Below, piece after piece: positions 26,390 to 34,655 of a stretch of 64,000 nucleotides of DNA. The translations under genes were made by a program, and so were the position numbers. Under the pieces are notes generated by a model. It was not told the DNA's origin, searched no databases, and saw only the letters and a program-made list of their open reading frames with translations. The stretch's first letter is position 1. Each line of letters begins with the position of its first letter. Source of the DNA: Nakamurella endophytica. GTDB taxonomy: Bacteria; Actinomycetota; Actinomycetes; Mycobacteriales; Nakamurellaceae. The stretch is taken from assembly GCF_014646215.1 (NCBI RefSeq), contig NZ_BMNA01000009.1, positions 1 through 64,000 of the forward strand, in the 5' to 3' direction.

Positions 26390-28824
26390 CCGTGCAGTGG
26401 TCGGACCGGCGGACGGACGCGGCACCCCGGATCCCCGCCCAGGGCTGGGGTCCGGACCGGGGCGGTGACCCGCGCCGGGACGGGGCGCCGCGACGCGGAG
26501 CGGTCGCGCCGCAGCGCCCCCGCCCGGCCGACGGCGCACCGGATCCGCGCCGGGCGGCGGACCCCACCGGCCGCGCTGCCCGTACTGATCGCACCGGCGG
26601 CACCGGCAGCACTGCCCGGACCGGCCGTGCCACCGCGACCGGCCGCGGCTCCACCGCCGACCGCGCCACGGCGACCGGACGCGCCGCCGGCCGCACCGCC
26701 GACGACGGCCGCAGCCTCCGCCGGCCCGGTCCCGGCCGCCGGGACGCCGCGGCCGCCCCGGACGGGCTGGACCGTCCGACCCCTGGTCGCCCCGCCGGCG
26801 CCGCGGCGCCGCAGTCCCGGTCCGGACGCCGGCCGGGGGCCGCGCCGCTGCGGTCCGCGCGGCCCACCCGCCCGGCGCCGTCCGCCGGTCGCGTCGCGGA
26901 CGCCCGGGACGGCGGCCCTCGGCCGGCCCGCCGGTCCCGCCCGGCCGCCTCGCACCGCGGCCGCCGGACCCGGCGGGACCGCGCAGGCCGTCCGGTCTCG
27001 CCGTGGCGCACCCGTGGGGCGCTGGTCGTCCTGGTGCTCATGCTCGGCGCCGCGCTGGTCAAGTTGACCTTCATCCAGGGCGTCGACGCCCACGCGCTCG
27101 CCTCGGTGGGCATGGAGCAGCGCGAGACGACGACGAAGCTGTACCCCGTCCGCGGGTCCATCGCGGACCGCAACGGCACCCAGCTGGCCTTCACCGTCGA
27201 GGGACGGGCCGTCGCCGGCCGCCCGCAGCTGTTCACCGACGACCCCGCCGGCAAGCCGACCTACGACCTCGACGGCGATCCGCGCGCAGCCACCACGGCG
27301 GACCAGAAGCGCCAGCAGGTGGCCGACATCCTGGTGCAGATGCTCGGCGCCAAGACCGCGTCCGGCACCGGTGTCGACCGGGCCGAGGTGCTGACCCGGC
27401 TGCGCGACACCAGCAAGAAGTACGTCTACCTGGCCCGCGGGTTGATGCCGGCGCAGGCCGACGCGGTCATGGACCGGATCGGCACCGTGCTGCCCGCCGC
27501 CGACATCGACGCGGTGGCGCTGGAGCGGCAGGACCTGCGGCAGACCCCCGACGGCGACGTCGCCGCCCCGATCGTCGGGTCGACCGGCTGGGGTGGCGTC
27601 GGGGCCTCCGGCATCGAGGCCTGGTTCGAGAAGCAGCTCGCCGGCTCCGCGGGCTCGCGGGTGCAGCAGGTGGACCAGCACGGCCGCCCCATCCCGGGCA
27701 CCGTCAGCGACGACGTCCCGGCCGTCGACGGCACCGACCTGACGCTGACGCTGGACGCCGACCTGCAGTACACGACCGAGCGGATGCTCGCGGCGCAGGT
27801 CGAGGCCTCCAAGGCGGTCCGCGGCTGCATCGTCGTCAAGGGCATCAGCGACGGACAGATCTACTCGATGGCCTGCTACCAGCCGGGCAAGACCACGCGC
27901 GAGGTGGGCAACCTCGCCATCTCCGCGCCGATCGAGCCGGGCTCGGTGAACAAGGTCGTGACGTTCGCCGCCGCGATCGAGCGCGGCCTGATCAAGCCCG
28001 ACACCGTGCTCCACGTCAAGGACAACATCCTGATGGGCGGGCACGTCGTGCACGACGCCTGGGGGCACGACCCGGTCGACATGACCGCCACCGGCGTCCT
28101 CGCCAAGTCGTCCAACGTCGGCACCCTGATGATCGCGCAGAAGCTCGGCGAGGACGCGTTCGCGCAGGAATTGACCCGCTTCGGGCTCGGGCGCAAGACC
28201 GGCATCGAGCTGCCCGGCGAGTCGTCCGGCCAGGTGCCCAAGCAGAGCCAGTGGTCGGCCACCAGCTTCGCCAACCTGCCCATCGGGCAGGGCCTGTCGA
28301 TGACGCTGCTGCAGCTGGTGGACATGTACCAGGCGATCGGCAACAAGGGCGTCATGATCGCCCCGACGGTGGTCAAGTCCAGGACCACCGACGGCGTCAC
28401 CACCGCGACCACCCCGCGGGTGACCGGCCGGGTGATGTCGGCCGGCACCGCGAGCACCCTGCTCACCATGCTCAAGGCCACCGTGCAGGGCGGCAGCCTG
28501 GCCTACGACGGCACCGGCGCCAGGGCCGCCATCCAGGGCTACCAGGTGGCCGGCAAGACCGGCACCGCGCAGCAGGTCGACCCCAAGACCGGCGGCTACT
28601 CGCGGACGAAGTACAACGCCACTTTCGCCGGCATCGTGCCGGCCGACAACCCCAGGTTCGCCATCGCGGTGTGGATGGACGCGCCGCAGGTGGAGACGGA
28701 GGGTGGCGGCGCCGCCGCGCCGCTGTTCCACGACGTCGCGTCGTACGCGTTGCGCGCGGAGAGCGTGCCGCCGTCCAAGGAGGCGGCGCCCGTGGTCCCG
28801 CTCTACCTGAACCTCGACAGGTAG
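26386..28824 (+). CDS. ftsI: Septal peptidoglycan transpeptidase FtsI (PBP3)
   Basis: An 812-residue class B penicillin-binding protein, about 150-200 residues longer than usual. The N-terminal 205 residues are an Arg/Pro/Gly-rich cytoplasmic extension. One membrane segment (TRGALVVLVLMLGAALVKLT) comes next, then a pedestal domain (LYPVRGSIADRNGTQLAFTV) and the transpeptidase domain. Active-site motifs are intact: SVNK with Ser520, SSN at 575-577 and KTG from Lys724. It crosslinks septal peptidoglycan with FtsW. The GTG at 26386 overlaps the ftsL stop as GTGA. I see no clear PASTA domains. Confidence 0.93.
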   Translation: MTVQWSDRRTDAAPRIPAQGWGPDRGGDPRRDGAPRRGAVAPQRPRPADGAPDPRRAADPTGRAARTDRTGGTGSTARTGRATATGRGSTADRATATGRAAGRTADDGRSLRRPGPGRRDAAAAPDGLDRPTPGRPAGAAAPQSRSGRRPGAAPLRSARPTRPAPSAGRVADARDGGPRPARRSRPAASHRGRRTRRDRAGRPVSPWRTRGALVVLVLMLGAALVKLTFIQGVDAHALASVGMEQRETTTKLYPVRGSIADRNGTQLAFTVEGRAVAGRPQLFTDDPAGKPTYDLDGDPRAATTADQKRQQVADILVQMLGAKTASGTGVDRAEVLTRLRDTSKKYVYLARGLMPAQADAVMDRIGTVLPAADIDAVALERQDLRQTPDGDVAAPIVGSTGWGGVGASGIEAWFEKQLAGSAGSRVQQVDQHGRPIPGTVSDDVPAVDGTDLTLTLDADLQYTTERMLAAQVEASKAVRGCIVVKGISDGQIYSMACYQPGKTTREVGNLAISAPIEPGSVNKVVTFAAAIERGLIKPDTVLHVKDNILMGGHVVHDAWGHDPVDMTATGVLAKSSNVGTLMIAQKLGEDAFAQELTRFGLGRKTGIELPGESSGQVPKQSQWSATSFANLPIGQGLSMTLLQLVDMYQAIGNKGVMIAPTVVKSRTTDGVTTATTPRVTGRVMSAGTASTLLTMLKATVQGGSLAYDGTGARAAIQGYQVAGKTGTAQQVDPKTGGYSRTKYNATFAGIVPADNPRFAIAVWMDAPQVETEGGGAAAPLFHDVASYALRAESVPPSKEAAPVVPLYLNLDR

Positions 28825-28835
28825 CCTCGTCGTCC

Positions 28836-30455
28836 GTGTGTGCCGCCTCCGCTCCCGCGCCGCCGCGGCCCCGCCGGGTCGTGCCGGTGCCGCTGACCCG
28901 GCTCGCCGCGGTCGCCGGCGCCGCCGCGCCGCCCGGTGCGGCGGACGTCGCGGTGCAGGGCATCACCCTGCGGGCGCAGCACGTCCGGCCCGGTGACCTG
29001 TTCGCGGCCCTGCCCGGCACGCGCGTGCACGGCGCCGCGTTCGCCGACGACGCCCGGCAGGCCGGCGCCGTCGCGGTGCTCACCGATGCGGCCGGCGCGG
29101 CCGCCGTGGCGACCAGGGACGCCGCCGACGGGGCTGACCGCGCCGACGGCGCTGGAGGCGCTGCCGCGCTGCCGGTCCTGGTGTGCCCCGACGTCCGGGC
29201 GGTGCTGGGGGACGTCGCGGCCGCCGTCTACGGCGATCCCAGCCGCCGGCTGGCCGTCCTGGGGGTCACCGGGACGTCCGGCAAGACGACCACCTGCTAC
29301 CTGCTGGAGGCTGCGCTGCAGGCCGGCGGCGATCCGGTCGGCCTGATCGGCACCGTGCAGACCCGGATCGGCGGCCAGGCGTCGCCCAGTGCGCTCACCA
29401 CCCCGGAGGCACCGGACCTGCAGGCCCTTTTCGCGGTGATGGCCGAGCAGGGGGCGCGGGCGGTGGCGATGGAGGTGTCGTCGCACTCGCTGGAGCTGGG
29501 CCGGGTCGCCGGCACCCGGTTCGCGGTCGGCGCGTTCACCAACCTGTCGCAGGACCACCTGGACTTCCATCCCGACATGGAGTCCTACTTCCGGGCCAAG
29601 TCGCTGCTGTTCGACGGCCGGTCGGACCGGGCCGTCGTCGACGTCGACGGCCCCTACGGCCGCCGCCTGGCCGCGACGGTGCCCGGTGCGGTGACCGTCT
29701 CCGGGACGGGGTCGACGCCGGCCGACTGGAGCCTGGCCGAGCTGCGGCCGGTTGCCGGCGGCACCCAGCAGCTGTGCATCCGGCGCCCCGACGGTCCGGT
29801 GCTCGACGTGTCGCTGGCGCTGCCGGGACCGTTCAACGCCGCCAACGCGGTGCTGGCGCTGGCCTGCGTCGCCCGCTCCGGCACCGGCGTCGACGTCGAT
29901 GCGGCCGCACGGGCGCTGGCCACCGTGGTGGTGCCCGGCCGGATGGAGCGGGTGGACGCCGGGCAGCCGTTCCTGGCGGTCGTCGACTACGCGCACAAGC
30001 CGGCCGCGCTCGAAGCCGTGCTGGAGGCGGTCGGGGCCGGCCTGACCGGCCGGCTGATCGTGGTGGTCGGCGCCGGTGGCGACCGCGACCGCGGCAAGCG
30101 CCCGCTGATGGGCGCCGCCGTCGCGGCGTGGGCCGACCTGGTCGTGGTGACCGACGACAACCCCCGGTCCGAGTCGCCCGCCGCCATCCGCGCCGCGGTG
30201 CTGGCCGGCACCCGCGGTGCGATGCGCCGGCGCCCCGGGCAGGCCGACGTCCGCGAGGTGGGGGACCGGCACGAGGCCATCCGTGCCGCCGTCGCCGCCG
30301 CCCGTGCCGGCGACGTCGTGGTGGTGGCCGGCAAGGGCCACGAGACCGGCCAGGAGGTGGCCGGCGTGGTGCACGAGTTCTCCGACCGCGACGAGGTCCG
30401 GGCCGCGCTCGCCGGCCGGGGCTTCGACGCCGGGCACGACGGGACCGCCGCATGA
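28836..30455 (+). CDS. murE: UDP-MurNAc-tripeptide synthetase MurE (meso-DAP adding)
   Basis: A 539-residue cytoplasmic ligase adding meso-diaminopimelate to UDP-MurNAc-L-Ala-D-Glu. The ATP loop is GVTGTSGKTTTCYLLE, the carbamylated-Lys region reads YFRAKSLLFDGRSD, and VVDYAHKPAALEAVLEAV and GAGGDRDRGKRPLMG are family blocks. DNPRSESP carries the DNPR motif that distinguishes DAP-adding from Lys-adding enzymes. This is the only dcw gene before ftsZ whose start does not overlap its neighbour: GTG 28836 lies 11 bp after ftsI, and TAGCCT (28822-28827), which includes the ftsI stop, could be a -10 for an extra, nearly leaderless start. Confidence 0.94.
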   Translation: MCAASAPAPPRPRRVVPVPLTRLAAVAGAAAPPGAADVAVQGITLRAQHVRPGDLFAALPGTRVHGAAFADDARQAGAVAVLTDAAGAAAVATRDAADGADRADGAGGAAALPVLVCPDVRAVLGDVAAAVYGDPSRRLAVLGVTGTSGKTTTCYLLEAALQAGGDPVGLIGTVQTRIGGQASPSALTTPEAPDLQALFAVMAEQGARAVAMEVSSHSLELGRVAGTRFAVGAFTNLSQDHLDFHPDMESYFRAKSLLFDGRSDRAVVDVDGPYGRRLAATVPGAVTVSGTGSTPADWSLAELRPVAGGTQQLCIRRPDGPVLDVSLALPGPFNAANAVLALACVARSGTGVDVDAAARALATVVVPGRMERVDAGQPFLAVVDYAHKPAALEAVLEAVGAGLTGRLIVVVGAGGDRDRGKRPLMGAAVAAWADLVVVTDDNPRSESPAAIRAAVLAGTRGAMRRRPGQADVREVGDRHEAIRAAVAAARAGDVVVVAGKGHETGQEVAGVVHEFSDRDEVRAALAGRGFDAGHDGTAA

Positions 30456-31975
30456 TCCCCTTGACCGTGCGGCAGGTCGCCGAGGTCACCGGCCTGCCGG
30501 TGCCCGACGCCGGCGACCCTGCCGTGGACGACGTGGTCACCTCGGTGGAGTTCGACACCCGCCGGGTCGTGCCCGGTGCGCTGTTCGTGGCCCTGGCCGG
30601 GCAGCGCGTCGACGGTCACGACCTGGCCGGCGCCGCCCGGGCGGCCGGTGCGGTCGCCGTGCTCGGCAGCCGGGACCTGCCGCCGGACGCCGGCCTGCCG
30701 CTGCTGCGCGCGGCCGACGGCACCGCCGTCCTGGACGCGCTGGCCGCGCTCGCCCGGCACAGCGTCACCGAGCTGGTCCGCGCGACCGGGCTGACCGTCG
30801 TCGGGCTGACCGGGTCCTCGGGCAAGACCTCCACCAAGGACCTGGTGGCGGCCGTGCTGCGCGCCGGGGTGGCCGGTGCCGACCCGGAACGGGGCGGCAG
30901 CCCGGTGGATCCGGCGACCGCGGTGGTGGCACCGCCGGAGTCCTTCAACAACGAGCTCGGACATCCGTACACCGTGCTGCGGGCCGACGCCTCCACCCGC
31001 TACCTGGTCCTCGAGCTGTCCGCCCGCGGCCGCGGGCACATCGCGGCGCTGACCCGGATCGCGCGACCGCGGATCGGCGCGGTGCTCAACGTCGGCTCCG
31101 CGCACCTGGGCGAGTTCGGTTCGGTCGATGCCATCGCGCAGGCCAAGGGCGAGCTGGTCGAGGCCCTGCCCTCGGCGGCGGAGGGCGGCGTCGCCGTCCT
31201 GAACGCCGACGACCACCGGGTCCTGGCCATGGCGAGCCGCACGGCGGCCCGCGTGGTCACCGTCGGCACCGGGGACGCCGACGTCCGCGCCGAGGACGTC
31301 ACGGTCGACGACCTGGCGCGGGCCGGCTTCCGGCTGGTCACCCCGCAGGGGTCCGCCCAGGTCCGGCTCGCCGTCGCCGGGGTGCACCAGGTCGGCAACG
31401 CGCTGTCCGCCGCCGCCGTGGGGCTGACCGTCGGCATGTCGCCGGACGCCGTCGCCGGCGCGCTGTCCGCCGCCCGGCCGGCGTCGCGCTGGCGGATGGA
31501 GATCCGCGAGCGTCCCGACGGGGTCACCGTGATCAACGACGCCTACAACGCCAACCCGGACTCGGTGCGCGCCGCGCTCCGGTCCCTGGCCACCATCGGC
31601 GAGCACCGCAGGACCGTCGCCGTGCTCGGCGAGATGGGCGAGCTGGGCGACGCCGCCCGGGACGCCCACGACGCCATCGGCCGGCTGGCCGTGCGGCTGG
31701 GCATCGACCAGGTCATCGCCGTGGGCGACGGGGCCCGGGCGCTGTACCTGGGAGCGCACCTGGAAGGCTCCTGGAACGGGGAGAGCCGGCTGGTGCCGGA
31801 TGTCGACGCCGCCGTCGCGGCGGTGCTCGAGACGGTGCGACCGGGAGACGTGGTGCTGGTGAAGGCGTCCCGCGCGGTGGGGCTGGAACGGGTGGCGCAG
31901 GCGCTGCTCGCCGACGGGCCCGGTGGGGATCCGGCCGGCGACGCCGGGCCGCCGGCGGCGGGGGACAGCGCGTGA
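30452..31975 (+). CDS. murF: UDP-MurNAc-tripeptide:D-Ala-D-Ala ligase MurF
   Basis: A 507-residue ATP-dependent ligase adding D-Ala-D-Ala to complete the pentapeptide precursor. The N-terminal domain has VEFDTRRVVPGALFVAL, the ATP loop is GLTGSSGKTSTKDLV, SFNNELGHPYTVL is the family block, and NDAYNANPDSVRAALRSL marks the C-terminal domain. The C-terminus adds a Gly/Pro/Asp-rich tail of about 20 residues. ATGA overlap with murE and GTGA overlap with mraY indicate translational coupling. Confidence 0.95.
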   Translation: MIPLTVRQVAEVTGLPVPDAGDPAVDDVVTSVEFDTRRVVPGALFVALAGQRVDGHDLAGAARAAGAVAVLGSRDLPPDAGLPLLRAADGTAVLDALAALARHSVTELVRATGLTVVGLTGSSGKTSTKDLVAAVLRAGVAGADPERGGSPVDPATAVVAPPESFNNELGHPYTVLRADASTRYLVLELSARGRGHIAALTRIARPRIGAVLNVGSAHLGEFGSVDAIAQAKGELVEALPSAAEGGVAVLNADDHRVLAMASRTAARVVTVGTGDADVRAEDVTVDDLARAGFRLVTPQGSAQVRLAVAGVHQVGNALSAAAVGLTVGMSPDAVAGALSAARPASRWRMEIRERPDGVTVINDAYNANPDSVRAALRSLATIGEHRRTVAVLGEMGELGDAARDAHDAIGRLAVRLGIDQVIAVGDGARALYLGAHLEGSWNGESRLVPDVDAAVAAVLETVRPGDVVLVKASRAVGLERVAQALLADGPGGDPAGDAGPPAAGDSA

Positions 31976-33096
31976 AGTCGATCCTCGTCGCGGCCGTCGT
32001 CGGGCTCGTCGTCTCGATCCTGCTGACCCCGTACCTGATCAAGGTCTTCTCGCGGCAGGGCTTCGGCCAGGAGATCCGCGACGACGGCCCGAAGACCCAC
32101 CTCGGCAAGCGCGGGACCCCGACGATGGGCGGCACGGCCATCGTCATCGCCATGTGGGCGGGGTACGCCGCCGCCATCGCGGTGCAGCTGTTCACCGGCG
32201 GCATCGGCCCGACCCTGTCCGGCATCCTGCTGCTGTACCTGACCACCGGGCTGGGCGTGGTCGGCATGCTCGACGACTGGATCAAGATCCGCAAGCAGCG
32301 CAGCCTCGGTCTCGGCAAGCGGGCGAAGCTGATCGGCCAGACCTTCGTCGCGGTGTCCTTCGGCGTGCTGGCGCTGCTCGGCCGGACGACCGCCTACCAG
32401 CGCAGCGACGGCACCACCTCGCCCGGCCTCACCCCGGCGTCGACCGCCCTGTCGTACACCCGGGACCTGCGGTTCCTGTCCTTCGGCGCGGTCGGGTTCG
32501 TCATCCTGGCGGTGCTGCTCATCGCCGCCTGGTCGAACGCGGTGAACTTCACCGACGGCCTGGACGGGCTGGCCGCCGGGACCACGGTCATGGCGCTGGG
32601 CACGTACGTCTTCATCGGCTTCTACCAGTTCCGCAACGCCTGCTGGAACCCCGACCTGTCCGGCGCCGCGCTCGGCGGCTGCTACGAGGTCCGCGACCCC
32701 CTGGACATCGCCGTGGTCGCCGCCGGTGCGCTCGGCGGCTGCATCGGGTTCCTGTGGTGGAACGCCCACCCGGCGCGGATCTTCATGGGCGACAGCGGTT
32801 CGCTGGCGCTCGGCGGGCTGGTCGCGGGGCTGTCCATCCTGACCCGCACCGAGCTCCTGATGGTCGTCGTGGCCGGGCTGGCCGTCGTCGAGATGCTGTC
32901 CGTCGTGCTGCAGATGCTGGTCTACAAGGCCCGCAAGGTCCGGGTGTTCAAGATGGCACCGTTCCATCACCACTTCGAGGTCGGCGGGTGGACGGAGACC
33001 ACGGTGATGGTCCGGTTCTGGCTGCTGGCCGCCATGTCCGCGGCCCTGGGCGCCGGGCTGTTCTACGCCGACTGGCTCGCCCGCACCGGCGGATGA
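31972..33096 (+). CDS. mraY: Phospho-MurNAc-pentapeptide transferase MraY
   Basis: A 374-residue polytopic membrane enzyme that makes lipid I from UDP-MurNAc-pentapeptide and undecaprenyl phosphate. Signatures: KTHLGKRGTPTMGGTAI near the N-terminus, LDDWIKIRKQRSLGL with the metal-binding Asp pair, NAVNFTDGLDGLAAGTT, FMGDSGSLALGG and FHHHFEVGGW. About ten membrane helices are visible. The GTG start overlaps the murF stop. Confidence 0.96.
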   Translation: MKSILVAAVVGLVVSILLTPYLIKVFSRQGFGQEIRDDGPKTHLGKRGTPTMGGTAIVIAMWAGYAAAIAVQLFTGGIGPTLSGILLLYLTTGLGVVGMLDDWIKIRKQRSLGLGKRAKLIGQTFVAVSFGVLALLGRTTAYQRSDGTTSPGLTPASTALSYTRDLRFLSFGAVGFVILAVLLIAAWSNAVNFTDGLDGLAAGTTVMALGTYVFIGFYQFRNACWNPDLSGAALGGCYEVRDPLDIAVVAAGALGGCIGFLWWNAHPARIFMGDSGSLALGGLVAGLSILTRTELLMVVVAGLAVVEMLSVVLQMLVYKARKVRVFKMAPFHHHFEVGGWTETTVMVRFWLLAAMSAALGAGLFYADWLARTGG

Positions 33097-34655
33097 CCGG
33101 CTCCGACGCCGGTGCCGGTACCGGTGGCGGCCCCGAGGCCGGTGCCGGTGCCGGTACTGGTGCCGACGGACCTGCCGCGGCGGTGCCCGGTACCGGCCGG
33201 GTGCTCGTCGCCGGCGCCGGCGTCTCGGCGCTGCCGGTGCTCCGTCACCTGCGCAGCCTCGGCCGGCCGGTGACGGTCTTCGCCGACCGGGCGGTCCCGC
33301 AGCTGCCGGCCGACCTGGCCGGCGACCCCGGCGTGGTCGTGGCCGGCGCGCTCGCCGCACCGCCGGCCGGCGTCGACCTGGTCGTCACCTCGCCGGGTTT
33401 CCCGCCGACCACCCCGGTGCTGCAGGCGGCCGCGGCCGCCGGCATCCCGGTCCTCGGCGAGGTCGAGCTGGCCTGGCGGCTGGACAACACGGGCACCGGT
33501 ATCACCCACGGCACCGGCACCACCCACGGCACCGGCACCACCGACGGCACCGACGGCACCGCAGCGGCTCCCGGCGACCGGGGCAGCCGCCGGCCCTGGC
33601 TGGTGGTCACCGGCAGCAACGGCAAGACCACCACCGTCGGGATGCTAGAGTCGATCCTGCGGGCCGCCGGCCGCCGGGTGACCGCCTGCGGCAACGTCGG
33701 CTGGCCGGCGCTCGAGGCGGTCCTGGCGTTCCCGCCCCAGGACGTGCTCGCCGCGGAGCTGTCCAGCTTCCAGCTGCACTGGTCGCCGTCGGTGCACCCG
33801 GACGCCGGCCTGGTGCTCAACGTCGCCGAGGACCACCTGGACTGGTACGGCGGCTCCATGGCCGCCTACGCCGCGGACAAGGCCAGGGCACTCACCGGGG
33901 CGGTCGCGGTCGCGGTCGTCGACGACCCCGGCGCGGCGGCGCTGCTCGAGGCCGCCCCCGCCGGCCGCCGCGTCCCGGTGACCGCCGGCCCGCCGCCGCC
34001 CGGCGGCCTCGGCGTCCGGGACGGAGTGCTGGTCGACGACGCCTGGGGTGCCGGCCCGCTGCTGCCGGCGGCCGACGTGCGGCCGGCCGGCACGCACAAC
34101 GTCACCAACGCGCTGTCGGCCGCGGCGCTGGCCCTGTCGGTCGGCGTCGACGCCGCGGCCGTCGCCGCCGGGCTGCGGTCCTACGCGCCGGGCGCGCACC
34201 GGAACACCGTGCTGGCCACCGTCGACGGGGTCCGGTACGTGGACGACAGCAAGGCCACCAACCCGCACGCGGCGCTGGCCTCGCTGACCGCCTACCCGAG
34301 CGTCGTGTGGATCGCCGGCGGCCAGCTCAAGGGCGCGTCCGTGGACGAGCTGGTGCAGACCGTGCGGGACCGGTTGCGCGGCGTGGTGCTGCTCGGTGTC
34401 GACGCCCCGGTGATCGACGCCGCTCTGGCTCGACACGCCCCCGAGGTCCCGCGGATGCACGTCCCGGGCACCGATCATCGGGTCATGACCGAGGTGGTGC
34501 GCGCGGCCGCGCGGGTGGCGACGACCGGCGACACCGTCCTGCTGGCCCCGGCCGCCGCATCGCTGGACATGTTCCCGTCCTACGCCGCCCGCGGCGCCGC
34601 GTTCGCCGAGGCGGTCTCGCAGCTGGCCGGGACGCCGGCGGGTGCGGCGGAGTGA
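33093..34655 (+). CDS. murD: UDP-MurNAc-L-alanine:D-glutamate ligase MurD
   Basis: A 520-residue cytoplasmic ligase adding D-Glu to UDP-MurNAc-L-Ala. The N-terminal Rossmann domain starts at about residue 34 (RVLVAGAGVSALPVLRHL), the ATP loop is VVTGSNGKTTTVGMLES, and LNVAEDHLDWYG, YVDDSKATNPHAAL and WIAGGQLKGASVDEL are family blocks. Two low-complexity additions are odd: a Gly/Ala/Thr-rich N-terminal tail and a roughly 35-residue GTGTTHGTG-type insert (residues about 132-165) just before the ATP domain, encoded by a short DNA repeat. Start overlaps mraY as ATGA. Confidence 0.94.
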   Translation: MTGSDAGAGTGGGPEAGAGAGTGADGPAAAVPGTGRVLVAGAGVSALPVLRHLRSLGRPVTVFADRAVPQLPADLAGDPGVVVAGALAAPPAGVDLVVTSPGFPPTTPVLQAAAAAGIPVLGEVELAWRLDNTGTGITHGTGTTHGTGTTDGTDGTAAAPGDRGSRRPWLVVTGSNGKTTTVGMLESILRAAGRRVTACGNVGWPALEAVLAFPPQDVLAAELSSFQLHWSPSVHPDAGLVLNVAEDHLDWYGGSMAAYAADKARALTGAVAVAVVDDPGAAALLEAAPAGRRVPVTAGPPPPGGLGVRDGVLVDDAWGAGPLLPAADVRPAGTHNVTNALSAAALALSVGVDAAAVAAGLRSYAPGAHRNTVLATVDGVRYVDDSKATNPHAALASLTAYPSVVWIAGGQLKGASVDELVQTVRDRLRGVVLLGVDAPVIDAALARHAPEVPRMHVPGTDHRVMTEVVRAAARVATTGDTVLLAPAAASLDMFPSYAARGAAFAEAVSQLAGTPAGAAE